Shown piece by piece: positions 8,414 through 17,547 of a stretch of DNA of 46,449 nt (positions are counted from its first letter, which is position 1; each line of letters starts with the position of its first letter). The DNA lies in contig CALREX010000003.1 in assembly GCA_943356465.1 (NCBI GenBank), positions 1 to 46,449 of the forward strand. The letters run 5' to 3'. The stretch is from Candidatus Peribacteria bacterium (GTDB taxonomy: Bacteria; Patescibacteriota; Gracilibacteria; UBA1369; LOWO2-01-FULL-3). Below the pieces are notes generated by a model. That model did not search any database. It had not been told where the DNA came from and saw only the letters and a program-made list of their open reading frames with translations. Both the position numbers and the translations under genes were made by a program.

Positions 8414-10033
8414 TTGTGTAAATATATATTCGTCACAGGAGGCGTCTGTAGTTCATTAGGGAAAGGAATTTCCTCAGCGTCCATCGGCGCACTACTCAAG
8501 GCTTCCGGACTGAAAATATTCACACAAAAACTCGATCCATATCTAAACGTAGATCCTGGAACAATGAGCCCTTTTCAGCATGGAGAAGTCTTCGTCACAG
8601 ATGATGGAGGTGAAACAGATTTGGATCTTGGCCACTATGAAAGATTTATAGATACAAATCTCAACAAACTTTCCTCTGTAACAACAGGAAAAGTATATAG
8701 CGAAGTCCTTGAAAAAGAGAGAAAAGGAGGCTTTTTGGGACGTACAATACAAATTATTCCGCATATTACAGATGCTATTCAGGAAAAAATAACAAAAGCC
8801 GCAGAAGAATCAAAATGTAACGTTATGATGGTAGAAATAGGAGGAACAGTCGGAGATATAGAAGGTCAGCCATATCTTGAGGCAATCAGACAACTACGAA
8901 ACAAACTTGGAGCAGAGAACACATTTTTTGTTCATCTAACGCTTCTACCTTATCTTGCAGCCTCAAAAGAACTTAAGACAAAACCCACTCAAGCATCTGT
9001 AAAAGAACTAAGATCAATAGGTATACAACCTGACATGATTTTGACAAGAGCTGATTATCCGATCAAAAAAGAAATTTTAAAAAAAGTATCACTGTTCTGT
9101 GATGTTCAAGAAGAGTATGTAATTCCAGCACCTACAGTAAGCACAATTTACGAAGTCCCATTGAATTTTGAAAAATATAATATAACTCAACTGATTGCAG
9201 ACAAATTAAATTTAGGCAAACTAAAGCCAAATCTGAAAGAATGGGAAAAAGTTGTTGAGAGAATAAAAGCAAAGAAAGAGTCTTTAAATATAGCATTGGT
9301 TGGCAAATACACAGGACTCGATGATGCTTATTTAAGCGTAATAGAGTCACTAAAAATCGCTTGCTACCACGCCAATAGAGACTTAAATCTGCTCTGGGTT
9401 TCATCTGAGAGCTTGGAGGAAAAAGACAAAGAAACATGGGAATTATTGCATACAGCAGATGGAATAATAGTGCCTGGAGGATTTGGATCACGCGGAATCG
9501 AAGGAAAAATTATGGCGGCAAAATACGCAAGAGAAAATAAAATTCCTTATCTGGGACTTTGTCTCGGAATGCAAATAATGACCATAGAGTTTGCAAGAAA
9601 TGCTTTAAAAGATCCTAAAATAACATCGGAAGAATTTGATGAAGAAAGGAAACTTTCCCCTGAGAAATACGTGATTCACTTTCTGGCAGGACAATCGGAT
9701 GACAGAGCAAAGGGCGGAACACTGCGACTTGGCTCATATCCATGCAAAATCAAAGAAGGCACAAAAACATACAAACTGTACAAAAAGACATTAATAGAAG
9801 AAAGACACAGACACAGATATGAGTTTAACAATGATTATAAGTCTCTGCTTGAAAAAGCCGGTATGATATTTTCAGGAATAAATCCGAAGCAAAATCTCGT
9901 TGAAATAGCTGAAATAAAAGGACATCCATTTATGATAGGATCTCAATTCCATCCAGAATTTAAATCAAGACCACTTCGTCCTCATCCCCTGTTTGAAGGG
10001 TTTATTGAGGCATGCAAAAAACTCAAAAAATAA
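8414..10033 (+). CDS. pyrG: CTP synthase
   Basis: PyrG aminates UTP to CTP using glutamine and ATP. The 539-residue protein has the synthetase domain (YIFVTGGV and the SSLGKG P-loop near the N-terminus). It also has a class I glutamine amidotransferase domain with nucleophile Cys383 (GLCLGMQ) and the C-terminal His-Pro-Glu triad part (FHPEF). The TTG start at 8414 gives MCKYIFVTGG, matching the usual family N-terminus (compare MTKYIFVTGG in Bacillus). An in-frame ATT at 8405 has better ribosome-site spacing and would add three residues. It precedes a membrane protein gene by 5 nt. Confidence 0.95.
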   Translation: MCKYIFVTGGVCSSLGKGISSASIGALLKASGLKIFTQKLDPYLNVDPGTMSPFQHGEVFVTDDGGETDLDLGHYERFIDTNLNKLSSVTTGKVYSEVLEKERKGGFLGRTIQIIPHITDAIQEKITKAAEESKCNVMMVEIGGTVGDIEGQPYLEAIRQLRNKLGAENTFFVHLTLLPYLAASKELKTKPTQASVKELRSIGIQPDMILTRADYPIKKEILKKVSLFCDVQEEYVIPAPTVSTIYEVPLNFEKYNITQLIADKLNLGKLKPNLKEWEKVVERIKAKKESLNIALVGKYTGLDDAYLSVIESLKIACYHANRDLNLLWVSSESLEEKDKETWELLHTADGIIVPGGFGSRGIEGKIMAAKYARENKIPYLGLCLGMQIMTIEFARNALKDPKITSEEFDEERKLSPEKYVIHFLAGQSDDRAKGGTLRLGSYPCKIKEGTKTYKLYKKTLIEERHRHRYEFNNDYKSLLEKAGMIFSGINPKQNLVEIAEIKGHPFMIGSQFHPEFKSRPLRPHPLFEGFIEACKKLKK

Positions 10034-10038
10034 AATCC

Positions 10039-11427
10039 ATGGAAGTTTTTAAATATATCGTCGCAAATAAAGACGGGAAAAAACTTACAGGAACAGTGGA
10101 AGCTCCGGATGAACAAACAGCTAGAGTTGAACTAAACAATCTAGGATTTTCCATTTTGACATTGGAAAAAACTCAAGAACTTCCAAAACAGGATGATTCA
10201 CTAATCAAATATATTTTTGAAGCAATAGATTCAAATTCAAAATTAATTTCAGGAACAATCCCTGCAAAAAATCCGGATGAAGCCTTTTCAAAACTTACAA
10301 GCGGATACGCATTAACTGTCACAGCAATATGGAAAGAAGGCGCTTCAGAAGAAGAGATAAATGAAGCAAGAAAAAAAGGAAGCCAGAAAATACAAGAATT
10401 CCTGGAAAAAAGAAATCAGGAAACAGAAAAACAAAAAATAAAAAGCATAGAACAGCAAAAAGAAGAAGCTTTTGTAAAAGAAAAAATTGAGAATCTTTTA
10501 AAAGAAATAAACACAGTACTTCTAAAATTCGACAAAGATTTCACTCCGGATCAAAGAACCGAAATAGACCAAAAGATAAACAAATTGTTAAGAATAAAAA
10601 ACAGTACAAATTTACATTACATACTGGAAACAGCGGAGGACCTATTAAGTACAATAAGAGCACAGGAACAAACCCTTGTAGAAAAAGGATACTTCGAAAA
10701 AAAGATGCACCTTGAAATGGAAACACAAAAATTAGTCAACGAACTCCATAAATCATCGGCACCAGCATCATTTTCCGAAGATATAATAAGCAAAATAGAT
10801 AAATGGGAAGAAACACACGTAAATAAAAAACAGGAAAATATCCCGACAAAATTTCTTGAAAAAATCTTTAGGTGGATTAAAAAAATGTTTGAAACTCCAC
10901 CTCAAATAATGGTCATACAGGAACAAATAAGGACATACAATCATCAACTCTGGGAATTTGCAAAAATGTATTTCAAAGAACCGACAAAAGAATATAAAGA
11001 CAAGGTAAAAAATGCGATAAAAACAATATGGGCCGCAAGAAAAAAAGCAGTCCACAGTCTGGATCAGGCAAAAGCACTATTAAAAAGTAGAAGGAGCAAC
11101 GAAGAAGATATATTAGACATAGACAATAAATTTATAGAACCGGCTATAATAGAACTAAATTCATTAACAGGATGGCTGCTTGTTTTTTACTTAATTTACT
11201 ATTTTGTCTCGATATTAATCACGACAAAAAATTTCGGATTCACTCAAATACCGCAAGGATTTTTCGTATATAAAAGCCACATTTTCAAATATATACTGGG
11301 AATATTATTTTTAATGCACGCATCGACGTCATTAAAAATAAATTTCTTTCAAAAAAATATTATCGCAAACATACTTTTACCGACAGGATTTGTATTTGGA
11401 AGCGTTTTAATTTTACTTAACTTTTAA
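10039..11427 (+). CDS. membrane protein with two GspF-N-like modules and a coiled coil
   Basis: About 462 residues, function not recognised. The N-terminus contains two consecutive copies resembling the short N-terminal module of GspF/PilC proteins. The first runs FKYIVANKDGKKLTGTVEA to SILTLEK; the second runs IKYIFEAIDSNSKLISGTI to LTVTAIW. A long charged helical region follows (Lys/Glu/Gln-rich, about residues 105-365). The C-terminus has three or so hydrophobic helices (from TGWLLVFYLIYYFVSIL to the end). The GspF membrane core itself is absent. I start at the ATG 5 nt after pyrG because the GspF-like motif begins there; an in-frame ATG at 10012 lies inside pyrG. The lgt-like gene begins 3 nt downstream. 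A scaffold role linked to secretion or pili is possible but unproven. Confidence 0.65.
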   Translation: MEVFKYIVANKDGKKLTGTVEAPDEQTARVELNNLGFSILTLEKTQELPKQDDSLIKYIFEAIDSNSKLISGTIPAKNPDEAFSKLTSGYALTVTAIWKEGASEEEINEARKKGSQKIQEFLEKRNQETEKQKIKSIEQQKEEAFVKEKIENLLKEINTVLLKFDKDFTPDQRTEIDQKINKLLRIKNSTNLHYILETAEDLLSTIRAQEQTLVEKGYFEKKMHLEMETQKLVNELHKSSAPASFSEDIISKIDKWEETHVNKKQENIPTKFLEKIFRWIKKMFETPPQIMVIQEQIRTYNHQLWEFAKMYFKEPTKEYKDKVKNAIKTIWAARKKAVHSLDQAKALLKSRRSNEEDILDIDNKFIEPAIIELNSLTGWLLVFYLIYYFVSILITTKNFGFTQIPQGFFVYKSHIFKYILGILFLMHASTSLKINFFQKNIIANILLPTGFVFGSVLILLNF

Positions 11428-11430
11428 ACT

Positions 11431-12252
11431 ATGAACCCGGTATTATTTGAAACAAAATATTTCGCAATCAACACGCTCTGGCTTTTCATAACAACAGGAG
11501 TAATTGCAGGAACTTATGCATTAATAATTTTGGCGGAAAGAAACAGCTTAAAATTACAATTCCTAAGCGAAAATTCATTAAAACTTATTCTCTGGACACT
11601 TATCGGGGCAAGAGTCTTTGCAGTCATCGGGAATTATCAGGCATACTTTTACGAGTTCTCAATTCGTGCAATTATGAACATTTTCTACATATGGGACAAA
11701 GGTTTAAATTTTGGTGGAGCGGCACTGGCATTTTTGATTTACTTTTATATAATCTGCAAAAAAAACGAACAGGATTTTTTCAAATGGCTGGATGTATTAA
11801 TACCGGCATCTCTTATCGCCATTGCATTCGGCAACATTGGAACATTTTTCGACGGATCAAATTACGGACATGAAACATCACTACCATGGGGTGTAAACTT
11901 CGAAAGCCCGTCAATAAAATACACAGTACCAATTCATCCGACACAAATTTATGCATTCATATACACGGCAATTATAGCTACAGGACTAATCCTTTTAAAT
12001 CGCACAGAAAAAATATCAAAACTCGAAACAACAGGATTTATAGGATTATTGGGAATAATTATATATAACATTTTCAGATTTTTAGAAGAATTTTTAAGAG
12101 GAGATGATGCAATAATGATTCTAGGAATCAGATTGCCTCAAATAATATCAGTACTAATCGTAATATCCGCTGGAATATTTTTATATCTACGCTATAATTC
12201 AGCCATCACAAAAAAAATTATAAATAAATTCAAAAAAATATGGAAAAAGTAA
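11431..12252 (+). CDS. lgt: prolipoprotein diacylglyceryl transferase-like membrane protein
   Basis: Lgt transfers diacylglycerol from phosphatidylglycerol to the lipobox Cys of prolipoproteins. This 273-residue protein has about seven membrane segments and the family landmarks GARVFAVIGNY (59-69), HPTQIY (169-174) and RFLEEFLRGDD (216-226). The signature region is altered. Where E. coli has GRLGNFING this protein has GNIGTFFDG (134-142), replacing the Arg and Asn of the motif, and the FHGG His is replaced (NFGG, 93-96). It is therefore an Lgt-family member whose activity is uncertain. It sits between the GspF-N-like membrane protein and a small membrane gene that overlaps its end by 13 nt. 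Confidence 0.75.
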   Translation: MNPVLFETKYFAINTLWLFITTGVIAGTYALIILAERNSLKLQFLSENSLKLILWTLIGARVFAVIGNYQAYFYEFSIRAIMNIFYIWDKGLNFGGAALAFLIYFYIICKKNEQDFFKWLDVLIPASLIAIAFGNIGTFFDGSNYGHETSLPWGVNFESPSIKYTVPIHPTQIYAFIYTAIIATGLILLNRTEKISKLETTGFIGLLGIIIYNIFRFLEEFLRGDDAIMILGIRLPQIISVLIVISAGIFLYLRYNSAITKKIINKFKKIWKK

Positions 12253-12671
12253 ATATATTTTTCAAATATCTTTTCGACACAACACCGGGATCTGATTTTG
12301 GCTATTATCTGCCAATGCTAATACTGTCAGGACTACTTATCGTTGCAGGAATTACATTCATGTTTGTATACAACAATAAGAAAAAATATGATTTCGCTTT
12401 CAAGAGAATGTTCAAGAACACAAGCAGAAACCTTGTTCTTTTTGGAATCCTGTTTTTATTCCTTGTCGCAACAAGATACGAAAACATTCCATATTTTGGC
12501 ATGAGATTTTTACTATACATATCACTTCTAGGTCTTGCATACATGCTTTTCTGCTATGTTAAAATCCACACTACAGATTACAAAAGAGAAATTAAATCAA
12601 ATCCGAAAAGCACACTAAAAAAAGAAGTAACAAAAGAGACAAGTTACTCGGCAAAAAAGAAGAAAAAATAA
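12240..12671 (+). CDS. small three-helix membrane protein
   Basis: 143 residues, not recognised. Three hydrophobic helices are visible (about residues 20-43, 60-78 and 84-104), followed by a Lys-rich cytoplasmic-type tail that ends in a poly-Lys run. It overlaps the lgt-like gene by 13 nt, so it is probably translated with it. Its TAA stop directly abuts the TGA stop of greA on the other strand, with no bases in between. Confidence 0.7.
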   Translation: MEKVNIFFKYLFDTTPGSDFGYYLPMLILSGLLIVAGITFMFVYNNKKKYDFAFKRMFKNTSRNLVLFGILFLFLVATRYENIPYFGMRFLLYISLLGLAYMLFCYVKIHTTDYKREIKSNPKSTLKKEVTKETSYSAKKKKK

Positions 12672-13349
12672 TCAGTCTAATTTTACGATCTGATATTCAA
12701 CACTTCCTGCAGGAACAGCAACTTTAATTTTATCTCCTTTTTCCTTATCAAGAAGAGCGCTGCCTATAGGAGACTCATTTGAAATCTTTCCGGCAAATGG
12801 ATCGGCTTCAGTAGATCCGACAATCGTATAAACCTCAAGATCATCTTTTCCCTTAGTAAGATTTCTAAGATGAACAGTTGTTCCAAGCTGAACAGTTTTA
12901 GTAACTTTCTTACGTCCGGAAATAATCTTGGCATTTTTAATTTTCTCATCAAGTTCAAGAATTCTTCCTTCAACAAAAGCCTGCTCATTTTTAGCTTCTT
13001 CATATTCAGAATTCTCGGAAAGATCTCCATATGAAATAGCCTCTTTAATTCTGGCAGCAACATCCTTTCTCTTTGTTTCTTTTAAATATTTTGATTCATC
13101 TTTAAGCTTATCCAAGCCCTCTTTCGTGATAAGAGTAACTTTTTTTCCATCTTCATTTACCATCTCTTCATCATAATCAGCGCCATACTGCTCCATCAAA
13201 TCAAGTTCAGCCTTCTCGTCTTCTTCATCAACATATTCTTCAGACTTAACAGCCTGACCATCATCATCGTCATCATCTCCAGCTCCAAACCCGGAAACAC
13301 GAGCAGTAGAACTAAACAAATCATCTTCTTGAACAAATAAGTTATTCAT
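12672..13349 (-). CDS. greA: transcription elongation factor GreA with acidic N-terminal extension
   Basis: GreA enters the RNA polymerase secondary channel and stimulates cleavage of backtracked RNA. The core (about residues 71-225) has the coiled-coil tip GDLSENSEYEEAKNEQ with the Asp and Glu needed at the active site, and the FKBP-like C-terminal domain. The usual length is about 158; here 225. The extra 68 residues are strongly acidic, with a six-Asp run (25-30) and many Glu. Neither the family nor the neighbours explain this tail. It ends in TGA, supporting standard stop usage. It is the last gene of a minus-strand set after rpoD (33-nt gap). Confidence 0.92.
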   Translation of the reverse strand: MNNLFVQEDDLFSSTARVSGFGAGDDDDDDGQAVKSEEYVDEEDEKAELDLMEQYGADYDEEMVNEDGKKVTLITKEGLDKLKDESKYLKETKRKDVAARIKEAISYGDLSENSEYEEAKNEQAFVEGRILELDEKIKNAKIISGRKKVTKTVQLGTTVHLRNLTKGKDDLEVYTIVGSTEADPFAGKISNESPIGSALLDKEKGDKIKVAVPAGSVEYQIVKLD

Positions 13350-13382
13350 ATGTATTTTTTAAATTAGTTAATCATTTATATT

Positions 13383-14570
13383 TTAATGTGGGCGAATCTT
13401 AGCACTTGTTGGATGTTCTTTCAACTTCTGAAGCACTTTTGCCTCAATTTGTCGTATTCTTTCACGCGTAACCCTGAATTCCTGCCCAACTTCCTCAAGA
13501 GTATGCCCTACACCATCTTTAAGTCCAAATCTCATTTCTATAATTTTCCTTTCACGTGGAGACAGATATTGCAGCATTTCATGGATATTTTCCTTTAAAA
13601 GCTGTCTATTTGTCGATTCTGAAGGGGAAAGAGCGTCATCATCCTCAATAAAATCCCCAAGTTTGCTATCCTCCTCAGTGCCAACAGGCGCCTCAAGAGA
13701 AACAATATCCTGTGAAATCTTTAAGATATGACGAACTTTTTTGATATCCATATCCATTTCCGCCGCAAGCTCTTCCACAAGCGGTTCACGCCCAAGCTCC
13801 TGAACAAGTCTTCTTTGAGCATGGGTCAACTTATTTATGGTTTCAACCATATGAACCGGAATACGAATCGTTCTGGCCTGATCTGCAATAGCACGAGTAA
13901 TGGCCTGTCTGATCCACCAAGTTGCATAAGTTGAAAACTTGAATCCCCTATTTGGATCAAATTTCTCTACTGCACGGAAAAGTCCGATATTTCCCTCCTG
14001 AATCAAATCCAAGAAAGAAAGTCCACGCCCGATATATTTCTTCGCAATACTGACAACAAGCCTCAAATTCGCCTCCGCAAGCTTTGATTTCGCAGATTGA
14101 TCACCCTTGGCAATCCTTCTGGCAAGCTCAACCTCCTGCTTTGCATTAAGAAGAGGAACACGGCCAATCTCACACAAATAAAGCCTGATAGAATCATTCG
14201 CAATCTCCTTATATTCGGCTTCCTTTTTCTGCTTCTTGTCTTTAACTGCAACTACATCGAAAATCTTTTCCTCAGGAATTTCACCGGCAACTTCAGGAGA
14301 AACGTCATCATCAACAGGGAAAAGATCATCATCTTCCAAAATAAAAGCATCTTTGGTATCAAGAACCTCGATACCCATATCCATAAACATGCTATAAAGC
14401 TCGTCCAAAAGGATCAAATCCTCTTCAACATTTGGCATAGCCTTAAGAAGTTCCTGCTGAGTGATAAACCCTTGTCCTTTTCCCTTCTTAACAAGCTCCT
14501 GTACTTCCTTGGGGAACTTAGACAACTGATCATCTGTCGGCTGACTTATAAATTTGCTTGTTCGAGCCAT
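13383..14570 (-). CDS. rpoD: primary sigma-70 factor RpoD
   Basis: The housekeeping sigma factor directs RNA polymerase to promoters. The 395-residue protein has region 1.1 (about 15-65), region 1.2 ([17 protein letters not shown]) and region 2 with the -10-binding and melting segment ([14 protein letters not shown]). It also has region 3 and region 4.2 with the helix-turn-helix ([20 protein letters not shown]). There is an acidic stretch between 1.1 and 1.2. The start is 6 nt after dnaG, the classic dnaG-rpoD arrangement. Region 2.4 looks canonical, which fits the TATAAT-like hexamers in this window. Confidence 0.96.
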   Translation of the reverse strand: MARTSKFISQPTDDQLSKFPKEVQELVKKGKGQGFITQQELLKAMPNVEEDLILLDELYSMFMDMGIEVLDTKDAFILEDDDLFPVDDDVSPEVAGEIPEEKIFDVVAVKDKKQKKEAEYKEIANDSIRLYLCEIGRVPLLNAKQEVELARRIAKGDQSAKSKLAEANLRLVVSIAKKYIGRGLSFLDLIQEGNIGLFRAVEKFDPNRGFKFSTYATWWIRQAITRAIADQARTIRIPVHMVETINKLTHAQRRLVQELGREPLVEELAAEMDMDIKKVRHILKISQDIVSLEAPVGTEEDSKLGDFIEDDDALSPSESTNRQLLKENIHEMLQYLSPRERKIIEMRFGLKDGVGHTLEEVGQEFRVTRERIRQIEAKVLQKLKEHPTSAKIRPH

Positions 14571-14576
14571 TTAAAA

Positions 14577-16358
14577 TTATTTAGATAATAATACTTGTTG
14601 CTCCTGTAAAAGTTTTAATAATAGGGCTTTATCTCCGGATTTTTCCGCCTCTTTAATCTTTTCCTGCACTTCTTTCAAAGAGTTGTTTTTACGACTTTGC
14701 TTCATCTTGTCAACCAATTTTTTCACCTCTAGCGCTATCGCCACATCTGAAAAATCTTGATACTTATCTTCGACATAAAGCACGTAAACGCCGATATCGG
14801 CTTTAAAATGGGCAAAAACCTCGCTTTCAAAGTCCCACTTTCCCCCACGGGTTCGGGTCGAATTATACTGATTTAAGCACTCTTTGTAAATATTTTTGCC
14901 ATCTTCGTCAAAAGCATCTTCATCTAAGGCAACAGATATTTCTCCAAAAATATGCGGGTATCCAAAAATTATACCAAGAATAATTTCATACACTCCTATT
15001 TCAAATTTCTTTAAAACAGAATTTTCAGAAGAATTAGTTTGGAAACTTTGTCTGGCAGGATGATCTTTTGGCAATTTATAACTATCAATCTCGTCATAAA
15101 GAATTTTTTCTCCCATAGAAATTTTACCTGCAAGCTCTTTCACATAAAAATCACGATCAGTCGGAGTCATAACTTTGTAAAAAGGCATAAGCAAATTCAT
15201 AACACCTTTCCTGCCGTCAAAAGTATTAATATCAAAATCTTTAATCAACCTATCCATATAGAAACTTATAAAATCTTTTGCAGAAGAGACAGCATCCTTG
15301 AATGCACCTCCGCCATTTTCTTTAACATAATCAGCAGGATCTTTTTTGTCGAAAGCAAAAACAGTTTTTACATTAAAGCCTTCGGTTTGTAAAATCTCAT
15401 AAGCCCTTCTGGTAGCCTCAAATCCTGCACTGTCTGTATCAAAAGAAGTTACAGCATTTTTTGTTATTCTACTCATCATTTTAGCCTGGTCCTTTGTCAA
15501 AGCAGTTCCACTCGTCGCAACAATATTTTTTACACCCTCCTGGTATGGCATAATCACATCAAAATATCCCTCAACAAAAACAACATTATTTAATTCTTTT
15601 ATATATTTTTTAGCATGAGAAAATCCATACAAAACCTTACTTTTACTGTAAATAATATTTTCCGGAGAATTCAAGTATTTTGGCATCTGATCAGCCTTAA
15701 GAGCACGTCCGCCAAAGCCACAAATCCTACCAAGTGAATCAAAAATAGGGAACATAAGCCTCATCCTGAATTTATCAAAAATCTGATCCGAAGAAATATT
15801 TTTTACAGAAACAAATCCGCTTTTTAAAAGCACATCTTTTTTCACCCCACTCTTCAAAAGCTCAGCATGAAGAGCATCATAGCTATCAGGAGAAAAACCG
15901 ATACCAAATTCTCTTATAGTTTCATCTTTAACTCCACGAGAATACAAATATTCCAAAACTTTTTTCCCGTCATTAGTATTATGAAGTTGATTCTCGAAAA
16001 ATTTCTGAGCCAAATCATGGGCGGCAAAATATTCATCTTTTTCAGTTTTTCCTTCTTTTTTTGCAACTTTTTCAAAGTTCTCAATCTTAAGACCCGCTCT
16101 ATCTGCCAATATCTTAATAGCCTCAGCAAAAGTGACAGCTTCAACCTCCTGCACAAAACCAAAAATATCACCTCCCTTATTGCATCCAAAACAATGACAA
16201 ATCTGTTTTTCAGGGCTTACAACAAAGCTCGGAGTCTTTTCACTATGAAACGGGCAAAGCCCTTTAAAATTATGGCCGGCCCTTTTTAGCTGAACATACT
16301 GCGAAACAACGTCAGTTATGTCCAACCTGTCCTTTATGTCAGAAACAATATCTCCCAT
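14577..16358 (-). CDS. dnaG: DNA primase DnaG
   Basis: DnaG makes the RNA primers for replication. The 593-residue product has the N-terminal zinc ribbon (Cys35, His38, Cys56, Cys59) and the RNA-polymerase core. The TOPRIM fold shows its Glu motif VFVEGYFDVI (about 258-267) and the Asp motif SFDTDSAG. A helical C-terminal region, probably for helicase interaction, follows. Length and order are normal. A TTGTTT-17-TATAAA promoter lies upstream, giving a short leader. It is followed by rpoD 6 nt later. Confidence 0.96.
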   Translation of the reverse strand: MGDIVSDIKDRLDITDVVSQYVQLKRAGHNFKGLCPFHSEKTPSFVVSPEKQICHCFGCNKGGDIFGFVQEVEAVTFAEAIKILADRAGLKIENFEKVAKKEGKTEKDEYFAAHDLAQKFFENQLHNTNDGKKVLEYLYSRGVKDETIREFGIGFSPDSYDALHAELLKSGVKKDVLLKSGFVSVKNISSDQIFDKFRMRLMFPIFDSLGRICGFGGRALKADQMPKYLNSPENIIYSKSKVLYGFSHAKKYIKELNNVVFVEGYFDVIMPYQEGVKNIVATSGTALTKDQAKMMSRITKNAVTSFDTDSAGFEATRRAYEILQTEGFNVKTVFAFDKKDPADYVKENGGGAFKDAVSSAKDFISFYMDRLIKDFDINTFDGRKGVMNLLMPFYKVMTPTDRDFYVKELAGKISMGEKILYDEIDSYKLPKDHPARQSFQTNSSENSVLKKFEIGVYEIILGIIFGYPHIFGEISVALDEDAFDEDGKNIYKECLNQYNSTRTRGGKWDFESEVFAHFKADIGVYVLYVEDKYQDFSDVAIALEVKKLVDKMKQSRKNNSLKEVQEKIKEAEKSGDKALLLKLLQEQQVLLSK

Positions 16359-16381
16359 AAATTTTTGAAAAACCCGAGTGT

Positions 16382-16410
16382 TTTATACTCCAAATTAAGT
16401 GCAAAAACAA
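16382..16410 (-). promoter_or_regulatory. predicted promoter of dnaG-rpoD-greA
   Basis: On the minus strand TTGTTT (16410-16405), a 17-bp spacer and TATAAA (16387-16382) precede the dnaG ATG by 23 nt. The same TTGTTT -35 appears before tpiA. The gap 16359-16419 holds nothing else. Confidence 0.5.
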
Positions 16411-16419
16411 CCATCATTG

Positions 16420-17508
16420 CTATTTTAGACGTCTTTTTTCTTTAATCTTAGGCAAGAATATCAAAGCAGACCCCAAAAGCAGCATTAAAATAAACAGCCC
16501 GATAATAATAAAAAATTTCTGATTTGTGCTCACAAAAGCAACAGCCATTACTCCAAAAACAGCTACAATCAAAAGATAAGACAACACGGCGACCCTTTCA
16601 GTAAGGCCTGCGACAAGAAGCCTGTGATGCAAATGCTTCAAATCGCCACGCCAAAAACTTTGCCCTGATAAAATTCTTCGAAAAACAACCCAAACCATAT
16701 CAAGAATAGGAAGACCTAAAACCAAAAAAGCAGTTGCCACCTTTCCTCCGGAAAAAATCGCAAGAGTTGCAATCATAAAACCAAAAAAAGTACTACCACT
16801 ATCCCCCATCAAAATTTTCGGAGGATAAAAATCAAATATAAAGAATGCAAGAGCACAAGCCGATAAAATAAGAGCGATTGTAGCAACAGAAAACTGTCCG
16901 GCAGGATTTTCATGAATCCCGGGATGAATACTAAGAATAAAAATAATAAAAGCTGAAATAGCAGATACACCGCTATTTAAGCCGCTTATTCCATCCACAA
17001 AATTCATAGCATTGATGATCGTAAGAACCCAAAAAACTGTAAAAATTGCACCAAACAAATAAATAATTATTTTAAAATTAAACAAAGAAGTTACAATTTT
17101 TATTGAAGTAAAATCAATATTTCCCAAAAAAGGAAGTTTTATAGAAAGAACCCCAATACCAAATATCACAAGTGCCACAGCTGCCAAAAACTGCACAAAC
17201 AATCGCAAAAAAGGACTTAAAGAAAATTTATCATCAAAAAAACCAAGTAAAAAAATCAAAGTTCCACCAAAGAGAAGTCCAAAAACACGGGTATCAAAAG
17301 GTACAAAGACAACAAGCGAAATTAAGAAAGCTAAGTAAACTGCAATTCCGCCATAGTAAGGAATTGGCGCTCTCTTAAGGCCATATTTCTCAGGACGATC
17401 AAGCAGGCCTATCTTTGGAAAAATCTTTGTCGCCAAAAACACAAAAATCAGACAAAGAAAAAAAGAAAAAATAAAAATCCAAATATAATTTGAGAAAAAG
17501 TTTTCCAC
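16420..17508 (-). CDS. undecaprenyl-phosphate sugar-1-phosphate transferase (WecA/TagO-like)
   Basis: This polytopic enzyme of the MraY/WecA family moves a HexNAc-1-phosphate from a UDP-sugar to undecaprenyl phosphate, starting envelope polysaccharide synthesis. The 362 residues have about ten membrane segments. Family motifs are GFFDDK (89-94, catalytic Asp pair), NAMNFVDGISGL (166-177), MGDSGSTFFGF and the WecA/TagO-type KHLHHRLL (about 297-304). The His-rich motif argues for WecA/TagO rather than MraY. The start is GTG, 7 nt after a CATACT hexamer, with no Shine-Dalgarno sequence. A 150-nt gap with a long inverted repeat separates it from truB. Confidence 0.87.
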   Translation of the reverse strand: MENFFSNYIWIFIFSFFLCLIFVFLATKIFPKIGLLDRPEKYGLKRAPIPYYGGIAVYLAFLISLVVFVPFDTRVFGLLFGGTLIFLLGFFDDKFSLSPFLRLFVQFLAAVALVIFGIGVLSIKLPFLGNIDFTSIKIVTSLFNFKIIIYLFGAIFTVFWVLTIINAMNFVDGISGLNSGVSAISAFIIFILSIHPGIHENPAGQFSVATIALILSACALAFFIFDFYPPKILMGDSGSTFFGFMIATLAIFSGGKVATAFLVLGLPILDMVWVVFRRILSGQSFWRGDLKHLHHRLLVAGLTERVAVLSYLLIVAVFGVMAVAFVSTNQKFFIIIGLFILMLLLGSALIFLPKIKEKRRLK

Positions 17509-17515
17509 GAAGGCA

Positions 17516-17521
17516 AGTATG
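17516..17521 (-). promoter_or_regulatory. possible leaderless -10 of the wecA/tagO-like gene
   Basis: CATACT on the minus strand ends 7 nt before the GTG start at 17508. No convincing -35 is visible, so this is weak alone. It fits the spacing seen before tpiA, gatC, priA and the riboflavin kinase gene. Confidence 0.25.
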
Positions 17522-17547
17522 ATATGTTTTTGATGGTAGGTAAAGTA

